Shown piece after piece: positions 8,084-16,236 of a DNA stretch of 64,000 nucleotides. The notes beneath the pieces were generated by a model that was not told the origin of the DNA, did not search any database, and saw nothing but the letters and a program-made list of their open reading frames with translations. Position 1 is the first letter of the stretch. Each line of letters starts with the position of its first letter. A program made the translations under genes and the position numbers. Location of the stretch: assembly GCF_014647035.1 (NCBI RefSeq), contig NZ_BMOK01000003.1, positions 186,001 to 250,000 on the forward strand, written 5' to 3'. Origin of the DNA: Sporolactobacillus putidus (GTDB taxonomy: Bacteria; Bacillota; Bacilli; Bacillales; Sporolactobacillaceae).

Positions 8084-8272
8084 GTGTGTAAATATAAGTG
8101 GATATTATGCCCTGTTTACGGCACCAAAACACGGGTTAAGATATGCGGTGATACACTGCTTGTAAACTTCCCGCTATTTTGTCCTAAGTGTAAACATGAA
8201 ACGCTAATCAATGCAAAACAACTGAATATATCAGTTATCAAAGAGCCAGACGCTAAGACGCAGAGCCGATAA
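8084..8272 (+). CDS. Cysteine-rich KTR-domain protein
   Basis: 62 residues, small zinc-ribbon-like protein of the cysteine-rich KTR family, common cargo of clostridial mobile elements. Sequence: KWILCPVYGTKTRVKI then FPLFCPKCKHETLINAKQ and the family end EPDAKTQSR. Cysteines 33 and 36 form one intact CPKC knuckle, but the first knuckle reads CPVY, so one metal ligand is lost. Start taken as GTG 8084 after AAAAGGG because the family starts just before KWILCP; an ATG-less upstream extension to 8033 is possible. Its presence supports a mobile origin of the preceding operon. Confidence 0.75.
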   Translation: MCKYKWILCPVYGTKTRVKICGDTLLVNFPLFCPKCKHETLINAKQLNISVIKEPDAKTQSR

Positions 8273-8306
8273 CATGTGAGATTACTCACAGTTACCGGCT
8301 CATTTT
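8263..8306 (+). terminator. Strong terminator ending the PadR/ABC/KTR unit
   Basis: Nested stem from GAGCCG...TAAC and GTGAG paired with CTCAC, GTTA and CGGCTC, followed by ATTTTTG. The left arm begins inside the last codons of the KTR gene. Confidence 0.8.
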
Positions 8307-8325
8307 TGTCCACGGGCTTTTTAGA

Positions 8326-8387
8326 GGCGTTCCCCCTCTGGAACTCTCCCCACTCGCCGTGTGGCAGGGAACGCCGTTCTAAAGAAC
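8326..8387. repeat. Structured inverted repeats right of the island
   Basis: GGCGTTCCC (8326-8334) pairs with GGGAACGCC (8367-8375); a second small hairpin GTTCT aa AGAAC follows at 8376-8387, then a CCCCTGCGGGC turn. No coding potential. Could be a remnant end of a mobile element. Confidence 0.45.
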
Positions 8388-8438
8388 AGCGCCCCCTGCG
8401 GGCAAGTGTGAGGCTAAACTATTTACATCCGATGGCAT

Positions 8439-8511
8439 AAAAAAGTCTCTCCTTGGCTTATTAATTTGGTTGGCGAACCAAAATTTATCTTAGCTGAAGA
8501 GAGGCTTTTTT
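8439..8511. repeat. 73-nt long inverted repeat, possible bidirectional terminator or miniature element
   Basis: Outer arms AAAAAAGTCTCTC and GAGAGGCTTTTTT pair with one G-T; an inner perfect pair TTTGGTT/AACCAAA closes a GGCG tetraloop at 8472-8475. Confidence 0.55.
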
Positions 8512-8535
8512 GATACATCGCTAAAAGCTTTCCGG

Positions 8536-8558
8536 AACCCTAGGCATAGCCTAGGGTT
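8536..8558. repeat. Short perfect hairpin
   Basis: AACCCTAGG at 8536-8544, loop CATAG, CCTAGGGTT at 8550-8558. 9-bp perfect stem, short T-run only. Confidence 0.5.
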
Positions 8559-8585
8559 TTCAAATACATAATAAAATGAAAAAGG

Positions 8586-8609
8586 CTTATCTCCGAAATG
8601 GGAGATAAG
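8586..8609 (-). terminator. Terminator of the glutathione peroxidase gene
   Basis: CTTATCTCC/GGAGATAAG 9-bp stem with 6-nt loop; on the minus strand it is followed by CCTTTTTC, as expected downstream of the peroxidase gene ending at 8742. Confidence 0.6.
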
Positions 8610-8741
8610 TTTGTTTTTGTCTGAATAGGCGAATTTTACATGAATGAGCGGATTTTGATTAAACTGACTAAAAAAATTGCGAAAAAAACCGAGGGAGTGA
8701 TCGATAGACCTAAGCATTGTGGAAACCGCAGGCTAAAGATG

Positions 8742-9227
8742 TTATGCGTTTACTTCTTCTTTCAACAGCGTTTGAATATCACTTTCAATTTCTTCAGGTT
8801 TGGTTCGTGATCCGTAGTATTGAATGACTTTTCCGTCACGGTTGACCAGGAATTTATTGAAGTTCCAGGTGATCTTTTTCGTGCCTGTCTCGTTCACCAA
8901 GTATTGGAAGAGCGGATTGATGTCGCTTCCCTTCATTTTGGATTTCTTGAAGAGGGGGAAGGTGACACCGTAATTCAGCTTACAGAATTCAGCCGTCTTT
9001 TCGCTATCTGCAAATTCCTGTTTCAGAAAGCTGTCGCTTGGAAAACCGAGCACCGAGAAGCCTTGATCCCGGTACGTTTCATAGAGCTTCTGCAGTCCTT
9101 CATATTGCGGCGTGAAACCGCATTTGCTGGCGGTGTTCACGATCAACAGCACCTGATTTTTGTAATCGGCAAGAGAAGTGTTATCACTGCCCGTCAACTT
9201 CGGGAAAGAGAAATCATAGACTGACAC
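8742..9227 (-). CDS. Glutathione-peroxidase-family thiol peroxidase with altered active-site tetrad
   Basis: 161 residues, cytosolic thioredoxin-fold peroxidase that would reduce hydroperoxides with thioredoxin-like donors. Peroxidatic Cys36 is in NTASKCGFT; Trp121 and Asn124 are in TWNFNKFLVNRDGKV. The usual GFPCNQF loop reads GFPSDSF, so both the middle cysteine (Ser64) and the catalytic glutamine (Ser66) are missing. A possible resolving cysteine (Cys82, EFCKLNYG) is kept. GTG start with AAGGGTG upstream. Family membership is sure; whether it is a full peroxidase is less so. Confidence 0.88.
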   Translation of the reverse strand: MSVYDFSFPKLTGSDNTSLADYKNQVLLIVNTASKCGFTPQYEGLQKLYETYRDQGFSVLGFPSDSFLKQEFADSEKTAEFCKLNYGVTFPLFKKSKMKGSDINPLFQYLVNETGTKKITWNFNKFLVNRDGKVIQYYGSRTKPEEIESDIQTLLKEEVNA

Positions 9228-9567
9228 CGTTCACCCTTCTTTCTGATTTTGACTTATCTTAAGTGTAGTGATCAGAAACAAAATCTGCAAAGAAAGTGCA
9301 TCTTTGATGAGTGCATGCTCGAGCAAGCTTAGGAAATAAAAAGCGGAAATATAAAAAGTTACTGATGAACAGCATTTTGTTAATGAAAGACTGAGCAGTG
9401 GCAATATACTTGAATGCGGTTGCGTGATATATTTAAATTAAGGCATGGGGGACCTTGCATAAAAAGTCAGGAATCAGATGAAACAAAGATAACCATATTT
9501 GCGTTCGAATAGGATGCTGTTCATTTCCCATTTACTTGTGAATTCTCAATAAGGACGATGAAGAATA
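9228..9567. other. 340-nt intergenic region
   Basis: Holds the upstream region of the minus-strand peroxidase gene and of a plus-strand small gene. I see no gene, repeat or structured RNA here. Confidence 0.4.
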
Positions 9568-9774
9568 ATGGATAAGAATAATGAATTCAGAGAAATCATC
9601 AGTCAGCTAAGCGAGAAAGAGAAGAAGAGTTTGATGGATAGCAGCCCAGAAGAAGTGGCCAAAAAATGGGAAGAAATGTATGAGATACCCATTAAGCAAA
9701 GTAAATTTTTCTTAAATAACATCTTCTTTAAGCAATCCGGCAAAACGAACGATAATGATCATAAGGAAAAATAA
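9568..9774 (+). CDS. Small hydrophilic protein of unknown function
   Basis: 68 residues, strongly charged, mostly helical (EIISQLSEKEKKSLM, SPEEVAKKWEEMYEI), with lysine-rich end, no membrane segment and no cysteine. I do not recognise a family. The ATG at 9568 follows AATAAGGACGATGAAG, a modest ribosome binding site, and a strong terminator closes it at 9826. Length and composition resemble small regulatory or sporulation proteins, but that is only impression. Confidence 0.5.
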   Translation: MDKNNEFREIISQLSEKEKKSLMDSSPEEVAKKWEEMYEIPIKQSKFFLNNIFFKQSGKTNDNDHKEK

Positions 9775-9825
9775 GATATGCGGAGTCCGGCCAACCCATT
9801 GCCGCATATCAGTTGAAATAAACAC

Positions 9826-9862
9826 AGGCTGTCCCGGAAGGTTTGGGACAGCCTCGTTTTCT
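9826..9862 (+). terminator. Rho-independent terminator
   Basis: AGGCTGTCCC/GGGACAGCCT perfect 10-bp stem with 9-nt loop, followed by CGTTTTCTT. Serves the small gene ending at 9774. Confidence 0.75.
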
Positions 9863-10110
9863 TAAGCTATTTATTTTTAATATGATGGGACAAATCACGC
9901 TAATCCTTGAGATGCGTTGTTTTGGGCCAGCGTTTTTATCAGTTTCTCGGAAAGATTGGAATGGATACGTATTACACGAAATTGCTTGGGTCAGAAAAAA
10001 ATTTCCGACAGCAATGGGGGGGCTCTGGACATCAGCTACAGCAATTGTGCCCCTTCCGTCCAGATGTCCATCGCCACCTGACGCATAGGGATGCTCAAAA
10101 TTTTCCAGTA

Positions 10111-10647
10111 TTAAAACGGAGACAGCTGAACGTAAGTGATCAGACCGGTGAGAGAACCTAAGCATATCCCTGCGAGTACGTCACTTGGATAATGGAGTCC
10201 GAGAAAGATCCTGGATACCGCGACACTTAATCCAACGGGGATAAGCAGGATGGCCAGCGACGGCTTAAACAAAATTAATGGAACAATGACTGAAAAAACA
10301 GCCGTCGAATGCCCGGACGGGAAGGATTGGTCGGCGATCGGGTTCTCCGGAAACTTTGTGCCTTCCAGCGTCAGATAAGGCCGCTGTCTGGGTACGTATC
10401 GCTTAAGGAGCTGGACGATGATGTGACTGACGGTCAGCGAAATCGCGCTGGCGAATGCTGTCTGATGCAGGCGGCCGTGAGAACGGAGAAGGAGTATCAG
10501 AACGGCCAGGATCTCGGCGACTGCACCCCCTACGTTGGTTATCCAGCGGAAATAGAAATTCAGCATTCTTTTTTCATAACTATTGTTAATTCGTTTGAAT
10601 ATTCGACATTCAATCTGGTAGAGTTCATCTACTGATTTAGAAAACAT
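10111..10647 (-). CDS. PAP2-family membrane phosphatase
   Basis: 178 residues with five or six membrane helices. The three PAP2 active-site motifs are complete: KRYVPRQRP, PSGHS and SRIFLGLHYPSD. Likely dephosphorylates a lipid pyrophosphate or phosphatidate outside the membrane, for example undecaprenyl pyrophosphate or a glycolipid precursor. Start at ATG 10647, five bases after GAGGTG; the longer reading frame upstream lacks a ribosome binding site. It lies downstream of, and on the same strand as, a glycosyltransferase gene, but 370 nt away. Confidence 0.9.
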   Translation of the reverse strand: MFSKSVDELYQIECRIFKRINNSYEKRMLNFYFRWITNVGGAVAEILAVLILLLRSHGRLHQTAFASAISLTVSHIIVQLLKRYVPRQRPYLTLEGTKFPENPIADQSFPSGHSTAVFSVIVPLILFKPSLAILLIPVGLSVAVSRIFLGLHYPSDVLAGICLGSLTGLITYVQLSPF

Positions 10648-11019
10648 GTTACACCTCAATAATGAATTTAATCGGCACAACCATTATATTACATAATAAG
10701 ATTTCTTTAAATCCACAAGGGAAATGAAGAGCATATCAAAGAATAAGATTGAAACGGTCAAGACAGGTTCAGCCAATCGATGATCTCGTAAGGGACAAAA
10801 CGTTCAAGCTGTCATATTGTATGGAATCGCTGCTTCCAGAGAAACCGTTACAAAGCTTACTTTTCCGTAAATGGATCGTTCGCCCGTTTTTTCGTTCTCC
10901 CACGCTGAATACCTGCATGACAATATTTTACCATAAAAAGTTTAGGAACATCATGAATGGGTTATATCGGCGTTCCTAATGACTAACTATACTGCATTCC
11001 GGCAGCTTGCGCCAGTTGT
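10648..11019. other. 372-nt gap between the PAP2 and glycosyltransferase genes
   Basis: A 76-codon open frame (10749-10979, plus strand) has no ribosome binding site and no family resemblance. No clear terminator or RNA structure seen. Confidence 0.35.
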
Positions 11020-12177
11020 TCAAGAGGGCAGCCCGTCTTTCAGCAGAGCCCCGCTCGGAATGTTCAAGACATCCGCGTAATCGTCAAGCAATTTCCCGAA
11101 TATCTGATCCCAGCTCTGTGTCAGCGCATAGCGACGGGCGGCGGTGCTCATTTCCCGCCACTTTGATTCATTATCCAGTAACTTAAAAATAGCCGAAGTA
11201 AATTCGTCTACGCATTTCGGTGTGCAGAGTATGCCTGTTTTGTCATTGACGATAATGTTTTTGACTCCTCCCGCGTTCGCGCCGATGACCGGCGTTCCGC
11301 ACGCCAATGATTCGAGCACAACATTGCCGAAAGTTTCTGTTGAAGAAGGGAACACCATCAGGTCTGAAGCGGCGAAGACCTGTGCCACTTTTGGAGCATT
11401 TAAATAACCGGTGAACGTGACGTGCTCGCCGAAATTCGCCTTGAAATCTGAAGAAAGCGGCCCGTCCCCGACGATCAGCCAGTGAACGTCGTCTCCCATC
11501 TTTTCATTCACATTTTTCATCACTTTTTGCAAAGTTTCAATGTCTTTTTCCGGCGCGAGCCGCCCTGCAAAGGAAAGGATGTGTTTCGCTTTGATCGCGT
11601 ATTTCCGCCGGATCGCGTTATCGGCATCATCAGGATGAAACAGGCTGCAGTCAACGCCCCGGCTCCAAATACCCAGGTTGTGAAATCCTTTGTTCTTCAG
11701 TTGTTGTAAGGTTTCGTGTGATGGCACGAATGTTTTTTTGAGGGAATTGTGAAACCAACGCAGATAATTCCATAGAATGGGGGAAATAATTTCCATTTTA
11801 TAATAAGCCAGGTAAGCGTCAAAATCCGTATGGTACGAACCGACCAAGGGGATACCGAATTTTCTGGCATAATATTTCCCTAATAATCCCATATTGAAAG
11901 GTGTGGCAACGTGGATCAGATCCGGTTGAAAATTGAGGAGCTTTTTCCTGAGCAAATAGGGATTGGGTACGGCAAGTCGGCATTCCGGATAAACAGCAAA
12001 GGGAATACTTTTGACTTTTTGGATATTCATGCGTTCATTTTCTTCTTTGATATTTTGCGGGGCGAATAAAGTATACTCGATTCCTTTTCTGTTCAAGTAC
12101 CGAGTCAGACGTTCCAGGGTTTTCGCTACGCCATTTACCTGGGGTGTAAAGGTGTCTGTAAAAATAGCAATTCTCAT
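11020..12177 (-). CDS. GT4-family glycosyltransferase (MgtA-like mannosyl/glucosyltransferase)
   Basis: 385 residues, GT-B fold. Begins MRIAIFTDTFTPQVNGVAKT, the start shared by GDP-mannose-dependent alpha-mannosyltransferases and diacylglycerol glycosyltransferases. Acceptor-side motif TPFNMGLLGKYYARKFGIPLVGSYH; donor-side motif FPSSTETFGNVVLESLACGTPVIG with the E-X7-E pattern. Likely adds a hexose to a lipid acceptor at the inner membrane face. It is not BshA. GGAGGGA lies 6 nt before the ATG. Donor and acceptor cannot be fixed from sequence alone. Confidence 0.85.
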   Translation of the reverse strand: MRIAIFTDTFTPQVNGVAKTLERLTRYLNRKGIEYTLFAPQNIKEENERMNIQKVKSIPFAVYPECRLAVPNPYLLRKKLLNFQPDLIHVATPFNMGLLGKYYARKFGIPLVGSYHTDFDAYLAYYKMEIISPILWNYLRWFHNSLKKTFVPSHETLQQLKNKGFHNLGIWSRGVDCSLFHPDDADNAIRRKYAIKAKHILSFAGRLAPEKDIETLQKVMKNVNEKMGDDVHWLIVGDGPLSSDFKANFGEHVTFTGYLNAPKVAQVFAASDLMVFPSSTETFGNVVLESLACGTPVIGANAGGVKNIIVNDKTGILCTPKCVDEFTSAIFKLLDNESKWREMSTAARRYALTQSWDQIFGKLLDDYADVLNIPSGALLKDGLPS

Positions 12178-12735
12178 GGAAGTCCCTCCGATTATTAAAA
12201 TGGCGCTCGTTCAGAATTAGTAATCAAACGGGTAAGTCTCTTGAAATCGTACTCAAACCGGCTAAGCTCATTTTCTGATCTTGACAACATCTGCAACCCC
12301 TATATTGAAAATAAATTTGTTTGACATCTTTATTTTATATAAGAAGTTTTCAAATTTGTTTTAGCCAATGTAAAATCAAATCAAAAGATATGTAAAGAAT
12401 GATTCTCATTAACAATGTTTTCCGGGGCTGCGGCCTACTTGATCATAGTTAGGAGAATCGAACGTCCTTGGATTCAGTTGTCCAATCAGCAGTGAGCGAA
12501 TGTCTTTTTGCTTCTTACAAGTTGGAGTTATTCTTTTTGTTTGCCGCCATCTGACAGCTTATAAAGGCGTTTTCAACTCAAAAAGTCACCAAATATCAGA
12601 AATCGGTTTTCGGGATTTTCAGTCGTAAAGAGTTACTCAACGATTAATAAACAGTTAAGAATCAGGCAAGTATCCGATCACTTCTGTTTGTTACAGTTAT
12701 GTCTGTAATAAATAAACTTTGGGAGTGATTTTTTT
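12178..12735. other. 558-nt divergent intergenic region
   Basis: AT-rich, no open frame of note. Contains the upstream sites of the minus-strand glycosyltransferase and of the DM13 operon on the right; the only clear element is the inverted repeat at 12691-12708. Confidence 0.4.
12691..12708 (+). promoter_or_regulatory. Inverted repeat before the DM13 lipoprotein gene
   Basis: TTACAG (12691-12696), 6-nt centre, CTGTAA (12703-12708), ending 27 nt before the start codon. Resembles BlaI/CopY-type or response-regulator sites; candidate operator. Confidence 0.4.
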
Positions 12736-13194
12736 ATGAAGAAAAAAGCCGGTTTTGCTTCTTTTTTACTCTTGCTCATGATGATGCTTGTCCTGGCGGC
12801 TTGTGGGAAAGGTTATAGCAGCAGCCAAAGTTCAGGATATAGTTCAACTGCCAGTTCTTCAACGGGCTCGTCCATGAGTATGCCAAAGAGTGAATCCATG
12901 GCTTCTTCAACAGGAAACTTCAGGGGTAAAAATGGAAAAATGGTTTCAGGTATGGTTAAGATCAGTGACGGCAAATTGATGTTAAGCAGCTTTAAAACGG
13001 ATGAGGGTCCAGATCTTTATGTTTATTTCACTAAGGATGGAGACGTTGCGACCGGCAAGTCGATTGCAAAAATTGATTTGAAGAACCCGGAACAAACTTT
13101 CTCTTTAAACGGGGTTAATCCAAAAGATTACAATACTGTGGTCATTTACTGCAACAAAGCTCATGTCAAATTCGGAGAAGCAAATCTCATGTAA
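12736..13194 (+). CDS. DM13-domain lipoprotein
   Basis: 152 residues. Lipoprotein signal with LVLAAC lipobox (Cys about residue 23), then a 35-residue Ser/Gly/Met spacer, then a DM13 domain (residues 60-150: GNFRGKNGKMVSG, SSFKTDEGPDLYVYFT, YNTVVIYCNKAHVKFGEA). DM13 has been proposed as a redox domain with the cysteine near the C-terminus (here in VIYCNKAHV). It precedes a DoxX protein, supporting a role in extracytoplasmic redox or quinol chemistry (inference). ATG after TTTGGGAGTG. Confidence 0.85.
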   Translation: MKKKAGFASFLLLLMMMLVLAACGKGYSSSQSSGYSSTASSSTGSSMSMPKSESMASSTGNFRGKNGKMVSGMVKISDGKLMLSSFKTDEGPDLYVYFTKDGDVATGKSIAKIDLKNPEQTFSLNGVNPKDYNTVVIYCNKAHVKFGEANLM

Positions 13195-13216
13195 ATTTTC
13201 AGGAAGGAGAGAGGTC

Positions 13217-13696
13217 ATGAAAATTTTGACTCAGGTGGGCAACGTTCTCTTTTCACTGATCCGAATAGGGCTTGGGATCAGCTGGCTGGAACAAGGCATT
13301 TTCAAACTGCAGGCGAATTTTACCATGTCCGGTCTTACCGAAGCCATCGCGAGCAACACCGTGACTCCGGATTGGTATAAAACGTTTATGGTATACTTTG
13401 TCCAGCCCAATACAGCCTTGTTCAATATTTTGATTCCTTGGGGAGAGATCCTTGCGGGAATAGGATTAATAACAGGTATTCTGACTTTGCCGGCTCTTTC
13501 AGGCGCTCTCTTCATGAACATAAATTATTGGCTCTCCAATATGATCTATATTTATCCGTTGCAGCTGCTGATCGCGGTTATCCTGCTGATGACGATGAAA
13601 TACGCCTCCTCTTTCAGTTTAACGAACCTGTATTTTTACTTATCGGATCGGATGAAAAGAAAAAAAGAAAGTATCCGATCCATCCAGCAGCGATAG
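13217..13696 (+). CDS. DoxX-family membrane protein
   Basis: 159 residues, four membrane helices. LIRIGLGISWLEQGIFKLQ at the N-terminus and WGEILAGIGLITGILT in helix 2 are DoxX features. DoxX relatives are quinone-associated or thiosulfate-handling membrane subunits. Start at ATG 13217 because AGGAAGGAGAGAGG lies directly upstream. It follows the DM13 gene by 22 nt and should be co-transcribed with it. Confidence 0.85.
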   Translation: MKILTQVGNVLFSLIRIGLGISWLEQGIFKLQANFTMSGLTEAIASNTVTPDWYKTFMVYFVQPNTALFNILIPWGEILAGIGLITGILTLPALSGALFMNINYWLSNMIYIYPLQLLIAVILLMTMKYASSFSLTNLYFYLSDRMKRKKESIRSIQQR

Positions 13697-13704
13697 AAAT
13701 GATC

Positions 13705-13736
13705 GAACAGGCCCATTTTTCAGAATGGGTCTGTTC
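13705..13736 (+). promoter_or_regulatory. Hairpin between doxX-like gene and response regulator
   Basis: GAACAG-CCCATT pairs with AATGGG-CTGTTC around a short loop. No T-tract follows, so more likely an mRNA processing or attenuation element than a full terminator. Confidence 0.45.
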
Positions 13737-13799
13737 TGACTTGAATCAAAGAATCATCACGAGTATGTTATTATGTTATAAAAAAGAGGTGAAAGCGAG

Positions 13800-14486
13800 A
13801 TGGATGAAACGATTCTCATCGTCGATGACGAGCCGACCATTTTAGATATTTCCAAGCGTTATCTTGAAAGAGAAAACTTTAAAGTGCTCACCGCCTCAGA
13901 CGGTAAAGAAGCTCTGGAAATCTGCCAGCACAATCAAATGAGCTTAATTGTGACCGATATCATGATGCCTGAAGTCGATGGATACGATTTTATCCTGCAA
14001 ATGCTTGACTTAGATAAAGAGATTCCGTTCCTGTTCATCAGTGCTAAGACACAGGAACAAGATCGGTTATACTCATTAACGCTCGGTGCCGACGATTATA
14101 TCACCAAGCCTTTCAGTCCGCGCGAACTCGTCCTGAGAGTGAAAAACATTTTACGGCGCGTTAACAAAAATAAGAGAACGACGATCGAAAGGAGTGTTCT
14201 AAAAATCGACTATGAGAAGCGGGTAGCTACGCTTTATGATATCCCGCTTGATTTAAAAATCAAGGAATTTGATTTGCTATGGGTGCTTGCTCTCGATAAG
14301 GAAAGAGTCTATTCAAAATCGGAGCTCTTTGAAAAAGTCTGGGGCTCGGATTACTTTGAAGACGCCAATACGATGAACGTTCATATTCATCATCTGCGAG
14401 AAAAGCTTGAACGTGCATCGGGCGGCAGGCCGCATCCTATTATTAAAACCATTTGGGGTCTTGGTTATAAGTTGGAGGGAGACTGA
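13800..14486 (+). CDS. OmpR-family response regulator
   Basis: 228 residues. Receiver domain residues 1-115 with the phosphoacceptor Asp in LIVTDIMMPEVDGYD, acidic pair DDEPT, and Lys in DDYITKPFSP. The winged helix follows (ELFEKVWGSDYFEDANTMNVHIHHLR... IWGLGYKLE). Its kinase is encoded 2 nt downstream. The pair probably controls, or senses through, the DM13/DoxX envelope proteins next to it (inference). Confidence 0.93.
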   Translation: MDETILIVDDEPTILDISKRYLERENFKVLTASDGKEALEICQHNQMSLIVTDIMMPEVDGYDFILQMLDLDKEIPFLFISAKTQEQDRLYSLTLGADDYITKPFSPRELVLRVKNILRRVNKNKRTTIERSVLKIDYEKRVATLYDIPLDLKIKEFDLLWVLALDKERVYSKSELFEKVWGSDYFEDANTMNVHIHHLREKLERASGGRPHPIIKTIWGLGYKLEGD

Positions 14487-14488
14487 AT

Positions 14489-15526
14489 TTGAAATTACGC
14501 CATTTAATCCTCTTATCTTATGGATCAGCCTTGTTATTCGTCATGATCATCGTTTTTTTCAGCGTAAAATATATGATCTTTCAGACTGATATCGCTTATA
14601 TCGTCACAGTGATTATGGTGACGGCCTGCACATTTGGCTTTATATTAAGTTACTTACTGTTTCTGCCGACTTTTCGCTCAATCAGAAAACTAAGCAGCCA
14701 CAGCCATAAGCTGGCTGAAGGCCGGTTTGAAAAAATAACAGACATCCGGTCGCCAAAGGAATTAGCTGAGCTCTCGGAAGACTTTAATTATATGACCGGA
14801 CAATTGGAAGAATCCTTCAATCAGATAAAAAAATCTGAAGATGAAAAAAGGACGATGATTTCTCAATTATCCCATGATATTAAGACACCGGTGACATCCA
14901 TTCGTTCTCAAATCGAAGCGATTTTGGATCAAATGGTCAGTGAAGAAGAAAGGCCTCTTTATTTAGAATCCATTCAAAATCAGGCCATGCGTTTAAGCGA
15001 GCTGACTGATAAATTATTCGAGCTCACTATTACGCAGGAGAATAAAAAACAGAAACCGACAATAAAAAAGGTCTGGATTGATAAACTATTAGTCGCCGCA
15101 TTGAATAGTTTTCAGGTTCAATTGAAGGCGGAAAATCGGGGTATCACCATCGATCTGGATGAGAAAATGTCTTTTATCTACTCTGACGAAGAAGGAGTTA
15201 ATCGAATCCTGCACAATCTGATTGCGAATGCCCTGAAGTACTCTCCTCCGGGGACACCGATAGAGATTAAGGGAACCGCAAAAGATGATGCGATTCAGAT
15301 GTCCATCCGGGACTCAGGAATGGGTATTCCAGAAGAAGAGCAGAAGCACATCTTTGAACGTCTTTATCGAGTGGAGAAATCGCGCAATCAAAAATTTGGC
15401 GGCAATGGCCTGGGACTTTATATTTCACAGGAAATTGCCAAAACACTTGGCGGAAACATAACGGTTCAAAGCAGGTTGGGAGAAGGCAGTACCTTTACGG
15501 TTCATTTGCCTAGAGCGTTAAGTTAG
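14489..15526 (+). CDS. Sensor histidine kinase
   Basis: 345 residues. Two membrane helices (residues 5-27 and 33-55) with almost no external loop, so it probably senses through the membrane or a partner protein. HAMP about 60-110, H-box QLSHDIKTPVTSIRSQ, N-box NRILHNLIANALKYS, G1 DSGMGIPEEE, G2 GGNGLGLYI. TTG start with GTTGGAGGGAGAC upstream, coupled to the regulator. The intramembrane-sensing layout is typical of envelope-stress kinases. Confidence 0.93.
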   Translation: MKLRHLILLSYGSALLFVMIIVFFSVKYMIFQTDIAYIVTVIMVTACTFGFILSYLLFLPTFRSIRKLSSHSHKLAEGRFEKITDIRSPKELAELSEDFNYMTGQLEESFNQIKKSEDEKRTMISQLSHDIKTPVTSIRSQIEAILDQMVSEEERPLYLESIQNQAMRLSELTDKLFELTITQENKKQKPTIKKVWIDKLLVAALNSFQVQLKAENRGITIDLDEKMSFIYSDEEGVNRILHNLIANALKYSPPGTPIEIKGTAKDDAIQMSIRDSGMGIPEEEQKHIFERLYRVEKSRNQKFGGNGLGLYISQEIAKTLGGNITVQSRLGEGSTFTVHLPRALS

Positions 15527-15693
15527 ATTATTAGGCAATCTCTTTTAAGGACGGCCTTGGTTAATCGGATGAATGATTTTATATTGATTTCAAAAGTCGT
15601 ATGAAGCTGTTCTTCGGAGATATCAAGAAGCGAGGCACATGGGAACTGGACGCCAGCATTGTTGATCAGAATATCGATGTGGCGGAAAAGTCA
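15523..15693 (-). pseudogene. Relic of a short-chain dehydrogenase gene
   Basis: The minus strand reads DILINNAGVQFPCASLLDIS followed by EEQLHTTFEINIKSF, the NNAG motif and following helix of an SDR of the general-stress YdaD/YhxC type. The frame is closed by TGA upstream and TAA at 15523-15525, so only the central third of the gene is left. No start or catalytic Tyr remains. Confidence 0.7.
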
Positions 15694-15808
15694 GCGGAAT
15701 TTCCTTGCACTCCATTTTTGTACCATAATAAGGATAAATCAGACTCATCGCAGTTCCCAATCCCTTCCGTATTTTACAGACCGTTACAGTATACGAGACC
15801 AGGCAGGG

Positions 15809-16148
15809 ATGAGTGCCCATCTTTTCGGATCTGTAAAGTTGAACAGGAGAGACTTGATCCGTCTGGTTTCTTCGGGACTGTTTCTTGCACTCCATTTTTT
15901 ATTTTGGATGGAATCCCTGAAATTAACGTCGGTCGCTAGTTCTACAGTCATTTTAACGCTGCAGCCTGTATTTACGATGATCGGCTCTCTTTCTGCTGGG
16001 CGAATCGATTGACTTGTGGCAGATGATCGGCGGCTTCATCACCCTGGCCGGTGTCGCCGCGTACTTCATCAATCCGCAGAGGAAGCCGGGATTTAAAAAA
16101 AAAAACGCCTTTTATCAGGAAAACATTGATGAAGTAGGATTCAGCTAA
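15809..16148 (+). pseudogene. EamA/DMT transporter remnant with frameshift
   Basis: Starting at ATG 15809 the frame reads SSGLFLALHFLFWMESLKLT and LQPVFTMIGS, an EamA N-terminal half. It hits TGA at 16010, but the +1-shifted frame continues LFLLGESIDLWQMIGGFITL and AGVAAYFINPQRKPG to TAA at 16148. One small indel near 15985 therefore splits the gene, and the second EamA domain is absent. Non-functional. Confidence 0.75.
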
Positions 16149-16236
16149 TCGGTTTATAGAACCATCCTTTAGATTTTCAGTTACGTTAAAATAGTTTGTA
16201 CTTATTCTTGATCTTAAGAAACCTTCGGGAGGTAGA

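Noticed and set aside
10749-10979. 76-codon frame in the gap between PAP2 and glycosyltransferase genes
   Set aside because: No ribosome binding site and atypical composition.
11020-12177. BshA (bacillithiol glucosyltransferase) as identity of the GT4 gene
   Set aside because: N-terminus and acceptor motif follow the MgtA/diacylglycerol glycosyltransferase type instead.
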